From the NCBI RefSeq assembly GCF_014652815.1, contig NZ_BMZN01000006.1:64583-128582 (forward strand): DNA of 64,000 nucleotides, written 5' to 3'. Source of the stretch: Alcaligenes pakistanensis (lineage in GTDB: Bacteria; Pseudomonadota; Gammaproteobacteria; Burkholderiales; Burkholderiaceae_B). Each line of letters opens with the position of its first letter. Position 1 is the first letter of the stretch. Positions 35,031 through 44,946 of this stretch are shown piece by piece. A model generated the notes under the pieces. It was given only the letters and a program-made list of their open reading frames with translations, did not search any database and was not told the DNA's origin. The position numbers and the translations under genes were made by a program.

Positions 35031-36371
35031 CTAAGCCCTGGCAGTCAGCGAAAGCGGAATTTTGTTCACCTGACGCACAGACACCATAAACATCAGAAAA
35101 GCCAGCATCGCCACCACGCCCGGTACGGCAAAAGCCAAGAAATTCATTTGCAACGGCAACTTCGCCGCCATCAGCGTACCGCCCAAGAATGGACCGGCGA
35201 TAGCACCTATACGCCCCACTCCCGAAGCCCAACCCAAACCCGAAGAACGCATGGACAGCGGGTAAAACTGTGCCGTATTCGCGTACAGCAGGATCTGTGT
35301 GCCAATCGTGGTGGCACCGGCGAGGATGATCAACACATACAGCAGCAAGGTGGGGCTCTTGAAGCCCAGCAAGGTAATAGACACGGCCGATACCAAGAAG
35401 AACCAAGCCACGACTTTGGGCAGACTGAATCGATCCCCCAGCCAACCGCCTAGAATCGCCCCAAACATGCCGCCCAGATTCAGTGCCACCAAAAAGGACA
35501 GGCTGGAACCTAAGCTGTAGCCTGCATTTGCCATCAGTTTAGGCAGCCAGGAGCCCAAGGCGTAGACCATCAGTAAGCAACAGAAAAAAGCCAACCAGAT
35601 CATCAAGGTACCGACCAGACGCCCTTCTTTGACCAAATCCAGCATAGGTACGCCTCGCGTTTTTTGTTCGCTTAACGTCAAGGCTGTAGCGGGAGACAAG
35701 ACGATTTCCGGGGCCAAGGTCTGCACAATGACCCGCGCCTTTTCATCCCGACCCTGACGTATCAAGAACGCTAAAGACTCTGGCAGCTTCCAGACAATAA
35801 ATGGCAATAGTAGCAATGGAATGGCGGCACAAAAGAACATGGATTGCCAGCCAAAACGCGGCAACATGTAAATACCAATAGCTGCCGATAACAAGCCGCC
35901 CAAGGAATAGCCGCTGAACATAATCGCCACCAAAGTACTGCGTGAACGCTTGGGTGAGTATTCATTCATCAAGGCCACGGCATTAGGCATCAAGCCGCCA
36001 CAGCCCAAACCCGCCAGAAAGCGATACACGCCAAACTCGGTGGGAGTAGTGGCAAAGCCATTTAAGAAGGTCGCCACACTGAACAAGGCAAAACAGATCG
36101 TCACCCCTTTTTTGCGGCCAATCCGGTCAGCCAAGGGTCCGAACACAAAGGCTCCGAACATCATGCCAAATAAAGCATAGCTACCCAAAGCGCCCGCCTG
36201 TACCGGGCTCAGGCTCCATTCATCCATCAGAACCGGCAACACCACACCATAAATAAATAAGTCGTAACCATCGAATATCAGCAACAAGGCACACAGGCTC
36301 ATCACCTTCCAGTGAAAACGCCCAAAGCGCGCCTGCTCAATCACTTCATTGATTTCTAGTGTTTTCATCAT
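35031..36371 (-). CDS. benK: Aromatic acid:H+ symporter, benzoate transporter-like (MFS)
   Basis: The protein has about 446 residues in 12 membrane segments. The aromatic-acid (AAHS) signature LLIFDGYDLFIYGVVLPVLMD in helix 1 carries the Asp residues needed for transport, and the helix 2-3 loop is GPLADRIGRKKGVT. It lies 69 bases downstream of benD at the end of a benABCD-K unit, so benzoate is the likely substrate. Start ATG 36371 follows GGAGGAGACAA; an extension to 36428 is unlikely. Confidence 0.9.
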   Translation of the reverse strand: MMKTLEINEVIEQARFGRFHWKVMSLCALLLIFDGYDLFIYGVVLPVLMDEWSLSPVQAGALGSYALFGMMFGAFVFGPLADRIGRKKGVTICFALFSVATFLNGFATTPTEFGVYRFLAGLGCGGLMPNAVALMNEYSPKRSRSTLVAIMFSGYSLGGLLSAAIGIYMLPRFGWQSMFFCAAIPLLLLPFIVWKLPESLAFLIRQGRDEKARVIVQTLAPEIVLSPATALTLSEQKTRGVPMLDLVKEGRLVGTLMIWLAFFCCLLMVYALGSWLPKLMANAGYSLGSSLSFLVALNLGGMFGAILGGWLGDRFSLPKVVAWFFLVSAVSITLLGFKSPTLLLYVLIILAGATTIGTQILLYANTAQFYPLSMRSSGLGWASGVGRIGAIAGPFLGGTLMAAKLPLQMNFLAFAVPGVVAMLAFLMFMVSVRQVNKIPLSLTARA

Positions 36372-36440
36372 TTGTCTCCTCCAAATGGAGTTTTTTTGTG
36401 TGAACGCTACAGTCTGTTCCGACTGCATGCATCATGCGGT

Positions 36441-37211
36441 TTAACCCTGGTCGCCCCCTCCTACTGGTAGCACCGTGCCGGTGATATAGGACGCCTCATC
36501 CGAGGCCAAAAATAAAATGCTGGCCGCCTGCTCATCCAGACTGCCGTACCGCTTCATCAAACTGCTGCCCACGGTCTGATCCACAATCTGCTGATACCAG
36601 AGCGCTTCTTGAGGATTTTCTTGGGTCTGGGTATTGCGCGGGATGCGCCGTGGCGGTGCTTGGGTCCCTCCGGGGGACACCGCGTTGACGCGTATCCCGC
36701 GCTGCGCATTTTCAAATGCCAGAGACGCCGTCAAAGCATTGACGCCACCTTTGGCCGCCGCGTAAGGCACACGATTAATACTGCGCGTCGCAATCGAGGA
36801 CACGTTCACAATGGCACCACTACCCTGCTCCTGCATGCTGGGCAAAACAGCATGACAAGACCAAAGCGTCGGAAACAGGGAGCGACGGATCTCGGCTTCG
36901 ATTTGCACCGGGGTGTAGTGCTCGTAAGGACGCGTCCAGATCGTCCCCCCGACGTTATTGATCAAAATATCAATACGTCCCCACTTTTCCAGCGCCGCCT
37001 GGGCAGCCGCCTGCGCACCGTCCCAGGCCTCCAGATCGACTTCCAAGGTCAGCACCGCATCACAGGCCAGCTCCCGCACGAGTTCCGAACGGTCTACCGC
37101 GACCACTCTGGCCCCTTCAGCCTGCAAACGCTCGGCAACACGACGGCCAATCCCTTGGGCTGCGCCCGTCACAATGGCCACTTTTTGATGAAAACGCAGA
37201 GGCGTTGTCAT
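36441..37211 (-). CDS. benD: 1,6-dihydroxycyclohexa-2,4-diene-1-carboxylate dehydrogenase
   Basis: The 256-residue short-chain dehydrogenase has the NAD-binding TGAAQGIGRRVA, the NNVGG motif, catalytic Ser in VNVSSIA and YAAAKGG (YxxxK). It oxidises and decarboxylates the cis-diol made from benzoate to catechol. It follows benC and is followed by benK. It is a soluble cytoplasmic enzyme. Confidence 0.93.
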   Translation of the reverse strand: MTTPLRFHQKVAIVTGAAQGIGRRVAERLQAEGARVVAVDRSELVRELACDAVLTLEVDLEAWDGAQAAAQAALEKWGRIDILINNVGGTIWTRPYEHYTPVQIEAEIRRSLFPTLWSCHAVLPSMQEQGSGAIVNVSSIATRSINRVPYAAAKGGVNALTASLAFENAQRGIRVNAVSPGGTQAPPRRIPRNTQTQENPQEALWYQQIVDQTVGSSLMKRYGSLDEQAASILFLASDEASYITGTVLPVGGGDQG

Positions 37212-37281
37212 AGTTTTTCCTTGCGTGAGTCCTCCAGCACAGCGCGCCCCGCAAAGGGGCGCAAGCTACGTTCACGTGAAC

Positions 37282-38289
37282 TTATTGGCTGGTAATGAAT
37301 TTTTCGTAATAGAAATGGGCCGGAGCATGCGTTTGCGCGTCAATGAACTGACTGACTGCATCGACCATCGGCGGCGGGCCACACAGATACACATCCACCT
37401 GCCCCTCATGCCAATGCGAGGCATCCAGATGCTGAGTGACATAACCTTTGCGCTCGTGGCTGGATTGCGGGTCCACCACACAGGTGATGTAGCTGAACCC
37501 CACTAAGCGCTGGGTCAGAGACTCCAACTCATCCAGCATCACCAGATCCTGATCGCGTGTGACGCCATAGACCAGATGCACAGGCTGCTTACAGCCTTGC
37601 TGGACAAGCACTTCCAGCATGGATAGAAACGGAGCCAAGCCCGTGCCACCAGCCAGAAACAACAAGGGACGACTAACCTGACGCAGGTAAAAACTGCCTA
37701 AGGGCCCCGTCATTTCAACGTCCTGACCTACGGGCTGCTGAGCCAGCCAAGAACTCATCAACCCACCGGGAACCTGCTTGATCAAAAAACTCAAACGCGA
37801 TTCACCCGGTGCGGAGCTGAAGGAGTACGAACGATGCGCCTGCCCGCCGGGCACGGCAATATTCACGTACTGCCCCGGCAGAAACGGCACACCCTCAGCC
37901 GCCGCATCAATCGTCAGCTCGTAAGCCGCGTCCTCATACTGACGGCATTCAGACACCTGCCCCTGCCATTTGGCAACGGCCGTTTTACAAACACTGGACG
38001 AGATAGGAACGGCGATCACGCAGTCCGACTTGGGCACCATCTGACAGGTCAAGACCAATCCCTTGTCGGCTTCCTCCTGCGTCAGGGCATCCTCAATATA
38101 GTCATCGCCCTGCTCATACTCACCGCTTTCGGCCTGACATTTACAGGTGCCACACACCCCATCCGAACAATCCATAGGCAGATTGATCTGATGACGAAAC
38201 GCAGCATCCAGCACTTTTTCGTGTTCACCACAGTCCACGAAACGGGTGACACCGTCTTCAAAATTCAGCGCAATACGATAGCTGTTCAC
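37282..38289 (-). CDS. benC: Benzoate 1,2-dioxygenase electron-transfer component (reductase)
   Basis: The 335-residue protein fuses an N-terminal plant-type [2Fe-2S] ferredoxin (CSDGVCGTCKCQAESG, with the fourth Cys in LTCQM) to an FAD domain (RSYSFSS) and an NAD domain (LLFLAGGTGLAPFLSML, YLCGPPPMVDAV). It passes electrons from NADH to the BenAB oxygenase. It is 15 bases after benB. It shares its architecture with the phenol hydroxylase reductase at 41647-42708. Confidence 0.95.
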   Translation of the reverse strand: MNSYRIALNFEDGVTRFVDCGEHEKVLDAAFRHQINLPMDCSDGVCGTCKCQAESGEYEQGDDYIEDALTQEEADKGLVLTCQMVPKSDCVIAVPISSSVCKTAVAKWQGQVSECRQYEDAAYELTIDAAAEGVPFLPGQYVNIAVPGGQAHRSYSFSSAPGESRLSFLIKQVPGGLMSSWLAQQPVGQDVEMTGPLGSFYLRQVSRPLLFLAGGTGLAPFLSMLEVLVQQGCKQPVHLVYGVTRDQDLVMLDELESLTQRLVGFSYITCVVDPQSSHERKGYVTQHLDASHWHEGQVDVYLCGPPPMVDAVSQFIDAQTHAPAHFYYEKFITSQ

Positions 38290-38304
38290 GACGCGCCCCC
38301 GATT

Positions 38305-38793
38305 TTAAATGTGATAAACATCAATCACTTGACGGATGTAGTCGTTCTTGAGCACGACCTTCTTCTGCTCAATCAGCCAGCCTTGCTCCTGACGCGACAA
38401 AGTCAGGGAAATCGTGCCAAAGAACTGATCGGTGACCCGGTAACGATGATTCAGCGTCAAAAAGTTGTAGCGCACATCAACCTGCTCGCCACGGTCATCC
38501 AGGATCTCGATATTGCTGAGCATATGAGCGGTACGTGGCTCCGGTGTTGAGGCCCCCGAGCGCTCGGTCTTGATGCGGAATATCCGGTCTTCCAGGCCAT
38601 TGCGGTTGGGATAGAAGATCAGGGAAACCTCACTATGCGGATCTTCGGTCAGCTGATCATCATCGTCCCAGCAAGGCATCCAGTATTGGGAGTCGGGGCT
38701 ATAGCATTCCAGCCATTCGTCCCACTGACGGTCATCCAGCAAGCGAGCTTCGCGGTACAGGAAAGCGCAGACAGAGTGATAAGTGGCGTTCAT
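38305..38793 (-). CDS. benB: Benzoate 1,2-dioxygenase small (beta) subunit
   Basis: The 162-residue ring-hydroxylating dioxygenase beta subunit has the NTF2-like fold ([20 protein letters not shown] near the N-terminus). It is structural in the alpha3beta3 oxygenase. It overlaps benA by 4 bases, indicating coupled translation. Confidence 0.95.
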   Translation of the reverse strand: MNATYHSVCAFLYREARLLDDRQWDEWLECYSPDSQYWMPCWDDDDQLTEDPHSEVSLIFYPNRNGLEDRIFRIKTERSGASTPEPRTAHMLSNIEILDDRGEQVDVRYNFLTLNHRYRVTDQFFGTISLTLSRQEQGWLIEQKKVVLKNDYIRQVIDVYHI

Positions 38794-40148
38794 GCGGAGG
38801 CCTCCTCGCTATCGGCTTGCAAGGCTTGACTCATGGTCTTGGCCCAATACTCATGCTGGCAGACAAACAAACCTTCATCCTCGCTGCGCCCACCACTGAT
38901 CAAGGGTTTCATACCCATGGCGGTCGCGTTTTCGTCCGGCCCTTGCACCCACAAGGGGGCACCTCGGCTCAAGTCATTCCAAGGGGCGGCAATACCGGCA
39001 TAGCCTTCCTGACACGCACGGAATTCTTCTAAGTCGTCGGCCGTCCCCATACCGGAGACATTGAAGAAATCTTCGTACTGCCGGATACGGATGGCACGTT
39101 GTTCCGCGCTTTCCCCTTTGGGGCCAAAGCAGTAAATCGTGACTTCAGTCTTGTCTACACTAATCGGGCGCGTCACCCGGATTTGGGTAGAGAACTGATC
39201 CATCAAATACACGTTCGGGTACACACACAGATTGCGGGTCTGGTTCACGATGAATTCAGCACGTTCCTCGCCCAGACGTTCCTTCAATTCCTCGCGATGC
39301 TGGTAGACCGGGCGCACCGTGGGATTCATGGTCTTGGTCCATAGCAGAATATGGCCGTAATCGAAGCCATACACGCCGCCCAGGCTCTTGCTCCAGCCAT
39401 TGGCATCCACCGCTTGCGTGCCGCCTTCTTTGCGGCGACCCATAGTGGCGGCGTAATTCCAGTGCACGCTGCTGACGTGATAGCCATCCGCCCCGTTCTC
39501 CATTTGCAGCTTCCAGTTGCCGTCATAAATGTAGGAGGAGTTGCCGCGCAGCACTTCCAGACCGTCGGGCGCCTGGTCCACGATCTGGTCAATAATCACC
39601 TTGGTTTCGCCTAAATACTCATCCAGAGACACCACATCCGGATTCAGGCTGCCAAACAGAAACCCCCGGTAGTTCTCAAAGCGGGCGACCCGCTGTAAAT
39701 CATGCGAACCCTCGGTATTGAACTGTTCGGGATACTGGGTGTTTTTCTCATCCTTGACCTTGAGCAGCTTGCCCACGTTATTGAAGGTCCAGCCATGAAA
39801 GGGACAGGTAAAGCTGCCTTTATTACCGTGCTTACGTCGGCACAACATGGCTCCCCGGTGGGCACAGGCGTTGATAAACGCATTCAGAGCGCCGTCTTTG
39901 CCACGCGTCAGAAACACAGGCTGGCGACCAATATAGGAGCTGAAGTAATCATTCACATTAGGCAATTGGCTCTCATGCGCCAGATAAACCCAGTTGCCTT
40001 CAAAAATGTGCTTCATCTCCAGTTCAAACAGGTCTGGGTTGGTGAAGATGTCACGACGGCAACGATAAACGCCCGCTTCTTGATTTTCTTCCAGGGCAGT
40101 ATCAAGCAAGTGCCTGATATTCTTAGTTTTATCCATAAGGACTGACAT
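38790..40148 (-). CDS. benA: Benzoate 1,2-dioxygenase large (alpha) subunit
   Basis: The protein has about 452 residues. The Rieske centre is [12 protein letters not shown] with CPFHGWTF. The mononuclear iron site lies in [16 protein letters not shown] (two His), with a downstream Asp. It adds O2 to benzoate to form the cis-1,2-diol. The ATG at 40148 fits family length; the longer frame to 40292 is upstream DNA. First gene of benABCD-K. Confidence 0.96.
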   Translation of the reverse strand: MSVLMDKTKNIRHLLDTALEENQEAGVYRCRRDIFTNPDLFELEMKHIFEGNWVYLAHESQLPNVNDYFSSYIGRQPVFLTRGKDGALNAFINACAHRGAMLCRRKHGNKGSFTCPFHGWTFNNVGKLLKVKDEKNTQYPEQFNTEGSHDLQRVARFENYRGFLFGSLNPDVVSLDEYLGETKVIIDQIVDQAPDGLEVLRGNSSYIYDGNWKLQMENGADGYHVSSVHWNYAATMGRRKEGGTQAVDANGWSKSLGGVYGFDYGHILLWTKTMNPTVRPVYQHREELKERLGEERAEFIVNQTRNLCVYPNVYLMDQFSTQIRVTRPISVDKTEVTIYCFGPKGESAEQRAIRIRQYEDFFNVSGMGTADDLEEFRACQEGYAGIAAPWNDLSRGAPLWVQGPDENATAMGMKPLISGGRSEDEGLFVCQHEYWAKTMSQALQADSEEASA

Positions 40149-40607
40149 GATGTGGCCTTTATGAGTGTGCAGCCGTCCCTGCCCATGCCCCGGAAGGCAT
40201 AGCAAGTACGCGTGATGAAAAGAAAAATCGCTCCGGATCAGAACCGGACTGGTTTGCGGCAGTGTTAACCGGGGTACGCCGGGCTTTGCCATGAACCTTG
40301 CTCAAACCGGACTGTCGAAGCATCTGGCTTGCTTAATCTGGCCCGCTACATCTAAAACGTGGGGCTGTTCTGCATGGCTTTCATTACAGTCTTTGCAGGG
40401 GCAGGCATCCAATACAATATCGGTCCCGCTCTATATCAAAATTCTATAGTGTGTATTTTTACAAGACAAATCAAAGACTTAATAAGTCATAAAAACAAAA
40501 CCTATCGTTAACCCTAGACCTTATCAGGCATATTCTTGAAGCTTAGATGGTCGATATAGGTGATATATTGATTTGGATTTTTTGAACCTGGGCCACGGGC
40601 AAAGCAT
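40149..40607. promoter_or_regulatory. Divergent control region benA / LysR regulator
   Basis: This 459-base non-coding region sits between divergent genes. It contains a 13-base dyad GACTTAATAAGTC (40476-40488), and TATAGA (40448-40443, minus strand) as a possible benA -10. The region nearer the regulator has paired ATATAG/GATATAT elements at 40553-40568. LysR-type regulators bind such divergent regions, but I cannot fix the exact operator. Confidence 0.5.
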
Positions 40608-41546
40608 ATGGACTTGAAACAAATCCGCTACTTTGTTGCGGTCGCCAAAGCGCTTAATTTCACTCGTGCTGCCGAGCAGCTGCATATTGCCCAACCGGCG
40701 CTGAGCAGGCAGATTCAATTGCTGGAACAAGAGCTGAAAGTCGTACTGCTTTCACGGGAAAGCCGTCCCCTGCAACTGACCGAAGCAGGCCGTATTTTCT
40801 ACGAACAATCGCTGCAACTACTGAACCGCGTCGAGGTGATGAAGGCGGCTACCACGGAGGTGGGCCTGCACCAGCGCCCGCAGTTATCGATTGGTTTTGT
40901 AGCATCCACCTTATACGGTGGCCTGCCTATCCTGATTCAGAAATTCCGCCACGCTTACCCGGATATTCGCTTTCACTTTCTGGAACTGACCTCCAGCCAG
41001 CAAATTCCTGCCTTGCGTGCCGGGCGTATTGATGTCGCGTTTGGACGCGTGCGCATCCATGACAGCGCCGTGTGCCGTACCGTTCTGCGTGAAGAGCGGC
41101 TGGTCCTGGCTATCCCACCAAACATAGACCTGGCCCAAGACACAGGCCCCGTGTCTTTACAGGTTATTGCCGACCACGCCTTTATTGTGTATCCCAAATC
41201 GCCACGCCCCAGCTTTGCGGATCATGTCCTGAATATTTTGCACGACAATGCTATTTTTCCCACTGAAGTGCATGAGGTGCTGGAGCTGCAAACGGCAATG
41301 GGTTTGGTGGCGGGCGGTGTGGGACTGTGCCTGATTCCCTCGGCTGCCCAGATACGCAGTGATCTGGTTTATCGCTTGATTGACGACGAGAAAGTCACCT
41401 CGCCGATCATCTTCAGCCATAGAAAGAATGACAACTCCTGGTACATCGCCCAGATGCATACCTTCATTGAGGAAATGTATGCTGAAAAGCCCCCTTGGCT
41501 GATCCCTGGGCACAGTGCCTTAAGCAAACGGCCACCACCCTGTTAG
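40608..41546 (+). CDS. LysR-type regulator of the ben genes (BenM/CatM-like)
   Basis: The 312-residue protein has an N-terminal winged HTH (MDLKQIRYFVAVAKALNFTRAAEQLHIAQPALSRQ) and a periplasmic-binding-like effector domain typical of BenM/CatM/CatR. These respond to benzoate and cis,cis-muconate. Divergence from benA makes it the likely activator. Its 3' end faces the phenol hydroxylase operon. Confidence 0.92.
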   Translation: MDLKQIRYFVAVAKALNFTRAAEQLHIAQPALSRQIQLLEQELKVVLLSRESRPLQLTEAGRIFYEQSLQLLNRVEVMKAATTEVGLHQRPQLSIGFVASTLYGGLPILIQKFRHAYPDIRFHFLELTSSQQIPALRAGRIDVAFGRVRIHDSAVCRTVLREERLVLAIPPNIDLAQDTGPVSLQVIADHAFIVYPKSPRPSFADHVLNILHDNAIFPTEVHEVLELQTAMGLVAGGVGLCLIPSAAQIRSDLVYRLIDDEKVTSPIIFSHRKNDNSWYIAQMHTFIEEMYAEKPPWLIPGHSALSKRPPPC

Positions 41547-41646
41547 CTGCTGCAAGGAAAAGATCTGAATGTGACGGCAATCGCCGTCTTTCACCAGCAG
41601 GCCTTTTCATTGCAAAAAGACCCGGCTGGCGAAGAGAGCAAAACAA

Positions 41647-42708
41647 CTAAATACGCTTGAACAAGGCTGAACGCACCTTGCCAGTGGCTCCATCGGCTGC
41701 CGTCAGGAACTGTTCCATGTGAATGTCACGCTCGAAGAGGCGACTTTGCATCAAGGTAGAAATAGCCGCTTCAATCATAGGGGGCGGGCCACACAAATAC
41801 GCCTTATTGCCCGAACAGCGCTGTTCAAAGAACTGCCCCACCGCTTCGTGTACAAAGCCCACAAAACCTTCCCATGCATCGTCCGGCAAAGGGGCGTTCA
41901 AGGCCGGAATATAGTGGAAATTATCGTGCTTTTCAGCCAGCTGAACGAAGTGCTCCGAGTGGTAGAGTTCGGCCCTGTTGCGTGCACCTTGGAACAGATA
42001 AATAGGACGCGTATCACCTTGCTCCAACAAGTCCGTAATCATGGACTCAGGACTGGACAGGCCCGAACCACCCGCAATGAAAATAGCCCCTTGCGGATCG
42101 GATTTGCGCACAAAGAACTGACCATAAGGGCCGGACACATCCAAAGACTGCCCGACTTCCAGTTCCTTGTGCAGCCAGGTGGTGCCTGCGCCCCCTTCTA
42201 CCTTGCGTACATGCAAATCAATCATGCCGCCCGATGAAGGCGAGTTAGCAATAGAGAAGGCACGCGTGCTGTCGATAGCGGGCACATGCAGGTTGATGTA
42301 CTGACCAGCCTGAAATGCCATGGGGCGATCCAGCTCCAGACGGATGTGCTTGATCGTCGGCGACAGGTCTTCGATCAACACCACCTTGCCCTGATAATCC
42401 TCTACCGGCAGGCCCTGAAAATCCGGGTCCACATCCACATCCGCCTCGATGACCATATCGGATTCGGGACGACAGCAGCAAGCCAGCAGTTTGCCTTCGT
42501 CCCGCTCCGAGTCCATCAAGGCAAAGCTGGACGCATCGCCTGCGTCTGCATAGCCCTCCAGCACCTGCACCTTGCAGGTGCCACACGTGCCATGTCCACA
42601 GGCAAAAGGCAACCAAACCCCTTGTCGCAACGCGGCGTCCAACAAGGTTTGTCCATCTTCTACCTCTACCACATCGCCTGTGGGTTCTACGGTTACCTGA
42701 TACGTCAT
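41647..42708 (-). CDS. dmpP: Phenol hydroxylase P5: NADH-dependent FAD/[2Fe-2S] reductase
   Basis: The 353-residue protein has an N-terminal plant-type ferredoxin (CGHGTCGTCKVQVLEG, then LACCCRPESD), the FAD-binding block TRAFSIANSPSSGG and an NAD-binding domain (FIAGGSGLSSPESMI, YLCGPPPMIEAA). It supplies electrons to the P3 diiron oxygenase. It is the last gene of the dmpKLMNOP-type operon, 12 bases after dmpO. Confidence 0.95.
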   Translation of the reverse strand: MTYQVTVEPTGDVVEVEDGQTLLDAALRQGVWLPFACGHGTCGTCKVQVLEGYADAGDASSFALMDSERDEGKLLACCCRPESDMVIEADVDVDPDFQGLPVEDYQGKVVLIEDLSPTIKHIRLELDRPMAFQAGQYINLHVPAIDSTRAFSIANSPSSGGMIDLHVRKVEGGAGTTWLHKELEVGQSLDVSGPYGQFFVRKSDPQGAIFIAGGSGLSSPESMITDLLEQGDTRPIYLFQGARNRAELYHSEHFVQLAEKHDNFHYIPALNAPLPDDAWEGFVGFVHEAVGQFFEQRCSGNKAYLCGPPPMIEAAISTLMQSRLFERDIHMEQFLTAADGATGKVRSALFKRI

Positions 42709-42720
42709 TGCTGCCCCCTT

Positions 42721-43083
42721 TTATACGCCTGTACCCTTGTAGCCATTCAGGCCCGGGGTCTTGAAACGCAACAAGGATTTGTGATCAAAACCCTTGGCAC
42801 CCAAGGTGTCTTCAGGGTTCAGTTCAATGGCCTCGCCATTCAGGTTCCATTGCACCTTGCTCCACTCGATATGCTCAAAGTCAGGGTGTTGGGCAAAGCC
42901 AGCAGGCATCAGTTGCTGAATCATTGCTGCCACCGTCATATCGGCTTGTACCAAAAAGGCTTTGGCCGAGCAGAACAACAAATGCTCATCCCAACCGATG
43001 TACAGCAACATGCTGTCGCCATAGTGTGCTTTCTGGTCCAGCGCAAAACCTTGGTAATCCGGGGTAATTGCCGTAACTGCCAT
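42721..43083 (-). CDS. dmpO: Phenol hydroxylase P4 component
   Basis: The 120-residue gamma subunit (DmpO/PhO) contains DYQGFALDQKAHYGDSMLLYIGWDEH and a C-terminal FKTPGLNGYKGTG tail. It forms the (alpha-beta-gamma)2 oxygenase with DmpN and DmpL. It lies between dmpN and dmpP, as in the Pseudomonas operon. Confidence 0.93.
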   Translation of the reverse strand: MAVTAITPDYQGFALDQKAHYGDSMLLYIGWDEHLLFCSAKAFLVQADMTVAAMIQQLMPAGFAQHPDFEHIEWSKVQWNLNGEAIELNPEDTLGAKGFDHKSLLRFKTPGLNGYKGTGV

Positions 43084-43149
43084 CTTGATCTCCAGTTTTT
43101 ATAAGTAGTGGCAGCGCCCGCTGGGGACACTGCCCTTTTTATTGCGTGA

Positions 43150-44655
43150 CTACGCTGTCACTCCTTTCCATTCTTTCCAGCGCGACTCGTCCACTGAACC
43201 CTTGAAGTCCATATTGTCGACACCGACATTCAACTGGTAGTAGTCGCTCAGGATTTTCTCCAGATCTGGACCACCGCAATTGCCTTGCAGAATCTGGTTC
43301 ACGGGCAACCAGGCCTGGATGTATTTCTCGGGCTCATGCTCGAAAATATCGCGGCAACCGTCCGAGCAAGTGTGATAACGCTCGCCCTTGTGTTGGCTTT
43401 GGCGGTAAGTAATTTCGTCGGGCTTTTCCATGTCGGTAAAGGTCATGGGCACCTGACATACCTGGCATAACTGTGGCAGACCGCTGGAGTAGAAACGCTT
43501 GCCTTCGGCTTCCATCTTCTTGGCCATCTCCCAACGTGGGCGATAGTATTTGTCGAAGGTATCGGGGTACTTGGAGCTAAGCCAATCCAGTTCCTCGTCG
43601 CTAGGAATCCAGGTGTGGAAGCCGGCCGCGTGGCCGAAGTTGTAGAAAATCCACCAGGCTTGGTGCGAGATGTGCTCTTTCTCTTTCTCGATCACTTCGC
43701 TGTACTTGGGCATACGAATACCGTAGCGAGCCAGATCCTTGAACAGGGCACCACCGGCCTCTTCAAAATAGACTTCCCAGGCTTCTTTCCAGGACATCAC
43801 CTTATTGGGCAGCATGTAATCCATCATCATGCCCACCACGGACAACAAGCGAGTACCGCGCCAGAACCATTTGTCGATCCACTGCTGAACGATAGGTACG
43901 TTGTCTTCGTGCTGCTCCAGCATGAACTTGATCACTTCCAGACCCAGCGTCATGTGGCGCGCTTCGTCGGACTGCGAGCTAAAGCCAAAGGTCACGGTGG
44001 CCATATCGCCGTTGTAGGCCGCACCGGACATAAAGGGCACAAACAGCAAGTTGGTCAGCACATATTCGAAGGAGAAGCTGATCGCCAGCAAAAACTCGAA
44101 GGGCCCAGCCGCACGGGCATCTTCAAAGAAGGACTTGGGCACGGACAGGTACCAGACCCGGTCGTGCATATGGCTCCAATCCTGAAAGCCATTGAAAAAC
44201 TTGTTGTAGTGGCTCATGGCGTGAACCTGCGTCTGCACGTGACGCAGCTCGTCAATCGACTGCATCTGGCACGCAATACGTGCGCCGATGCCGCTGAATT
44301 GACGTCCCACATGGGAGTAGCCCTGATAAGCCTGGTATTCCAACGGCGTCACCGCCGTCAGGAACACCTTGATCGCGTTCAGGTAACGCGGATCAGAAAT
44401 ATTCATCTGGCCATTGTTCTGCGCGAAAGCATCAAAAATGGCGTACAGCTTCTTTTCTTTCTCGGCCTGGTATTTCCAGTACGCATCCATCGTCAAACGG
44501 AACGGATCTTCCCACTTGGACCAATCGGTAATCTTAATGCCCTCAAACTCCTCGTAAGGGAAGGCGTCTTTGCGATCCTGGTAGCTGAATTCCCAGTCCA
44601 GATCACGGGTCAGATAACGATATTTGTCTTTAATATTTAGTTTTTTCGTGGCCAT
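43150..44655 (-). CDS. dmpN: Phenol hydroxylase P3: diiron oxygenase alpha subunit
   Basis: The 501-residue catalytic subunit of a bacterial multicomponent monooxygenase. Predicted diiron ligands are Glu106, Glu136 and His139 (DELRH), Glu197, and Glu231 and His234 (DEARH), the two ExxH motifs being clear. The C-terminal domain has a zinc-type Cys pair (QLCQVCQVP) and HTCSDGC. It converts phenol and methylphenols to catechols. It follows dmpM by 18 bases. Confidence 0.97.
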   Translation of the reverse strand: MATKKLNIKDKYRYLTRDLDWEFSYQDRKDAFPYEEFEGIKITDWSKWEDPFRLTMDAYWKYQAEKEKKLYAIFDAFAQNNGQMNISDPRYLNAIKVFLTAVTPLEYQAYQGYSHVGRQFSGIGARIACQMQSIDELRHVQTQVHAMSHYNKFFNGFQDWSHMHDRVWYLSVPKSFFEDARAAGPFEFLLAISFSFEYVLTNLLFVPFMSGAAYNGDMATVTFGFSSQSDEARHMTLGLEVIKFMLEQHEDNVPIVQQWIDKWFWRGTRLLSVVGMMMDYMLPNKVMSWKEAWEVYFEEAGGALFKDLARYGIRMPKYSEVIEKEKEHISHQAWWIFYNFGHAAGFHTWIPSDEELDWLSSKYPDTFDKYYRPRWEMAKKMEAEGKRFYSSGLPQLCQVCQVPMTFTDMEKPDEITYRQSQHKGERYHTCSDGCRDIFEHEPEKYIQAWLPVNQILQGNCGGPDLEKILSDYYQLNVGVDNMDFKGSVDESRWKEWKGVTA

Positions 44656-44673
44656 AGTGCCCCCTTTTCTGAT

Positions 44674-44946
44674 TTAGCTGTTCCAGTGCAAAAACAAGCG
44701 GTCTTCATCTTCATCCACGTTGCCACCCAAGGTGATCAGATTCAGATGCAGCTCCTGCATGTCCCACTGTTGCCCATATTTTTCTTCCACAGTCTCGCGC
44801 TTGACCGTCAATTGGCCCACGCATTCAATGCGGATCATGGCCGGTTGATAAATCACCGTGGCCTCCGGGTTGTCTTCTTCGATGGCTTCGACGATATAGC
44901 GCGACATGTCGTTATCTTGCAGACCGATATAAACCTTGGACTTCAT
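44674..44946 (-). CDS. dmpM: Phenol hydroxylase P2: regulatory coupling protein
   Basis: The 90-residue cofactor-less effector protein starts MKSKVYIGLQDNDMSRYIVE and belongs to the MmoB/DmpM family, which modulates the diiron site. Its ATG overlaps the dmpL stop (TGATG), so the longer upstream frame is not used. Confidence 0.96.
   Translation of the reverse strand: MKSKVYIGLQDNDMSRYIVEAIEEDNPEATVIYQPAMIRIECVGQLTVKRETVEEKYGQQWDMQELHLNLITLGGNVDEDEDRLFLHWNS

Noticed and set aside
43615..44640. 341-codon open frame antisense to dmpN
   Set aside because: Shadow of the conserved phenol hydroxylase subunit; no ribosome site or family resemblance.
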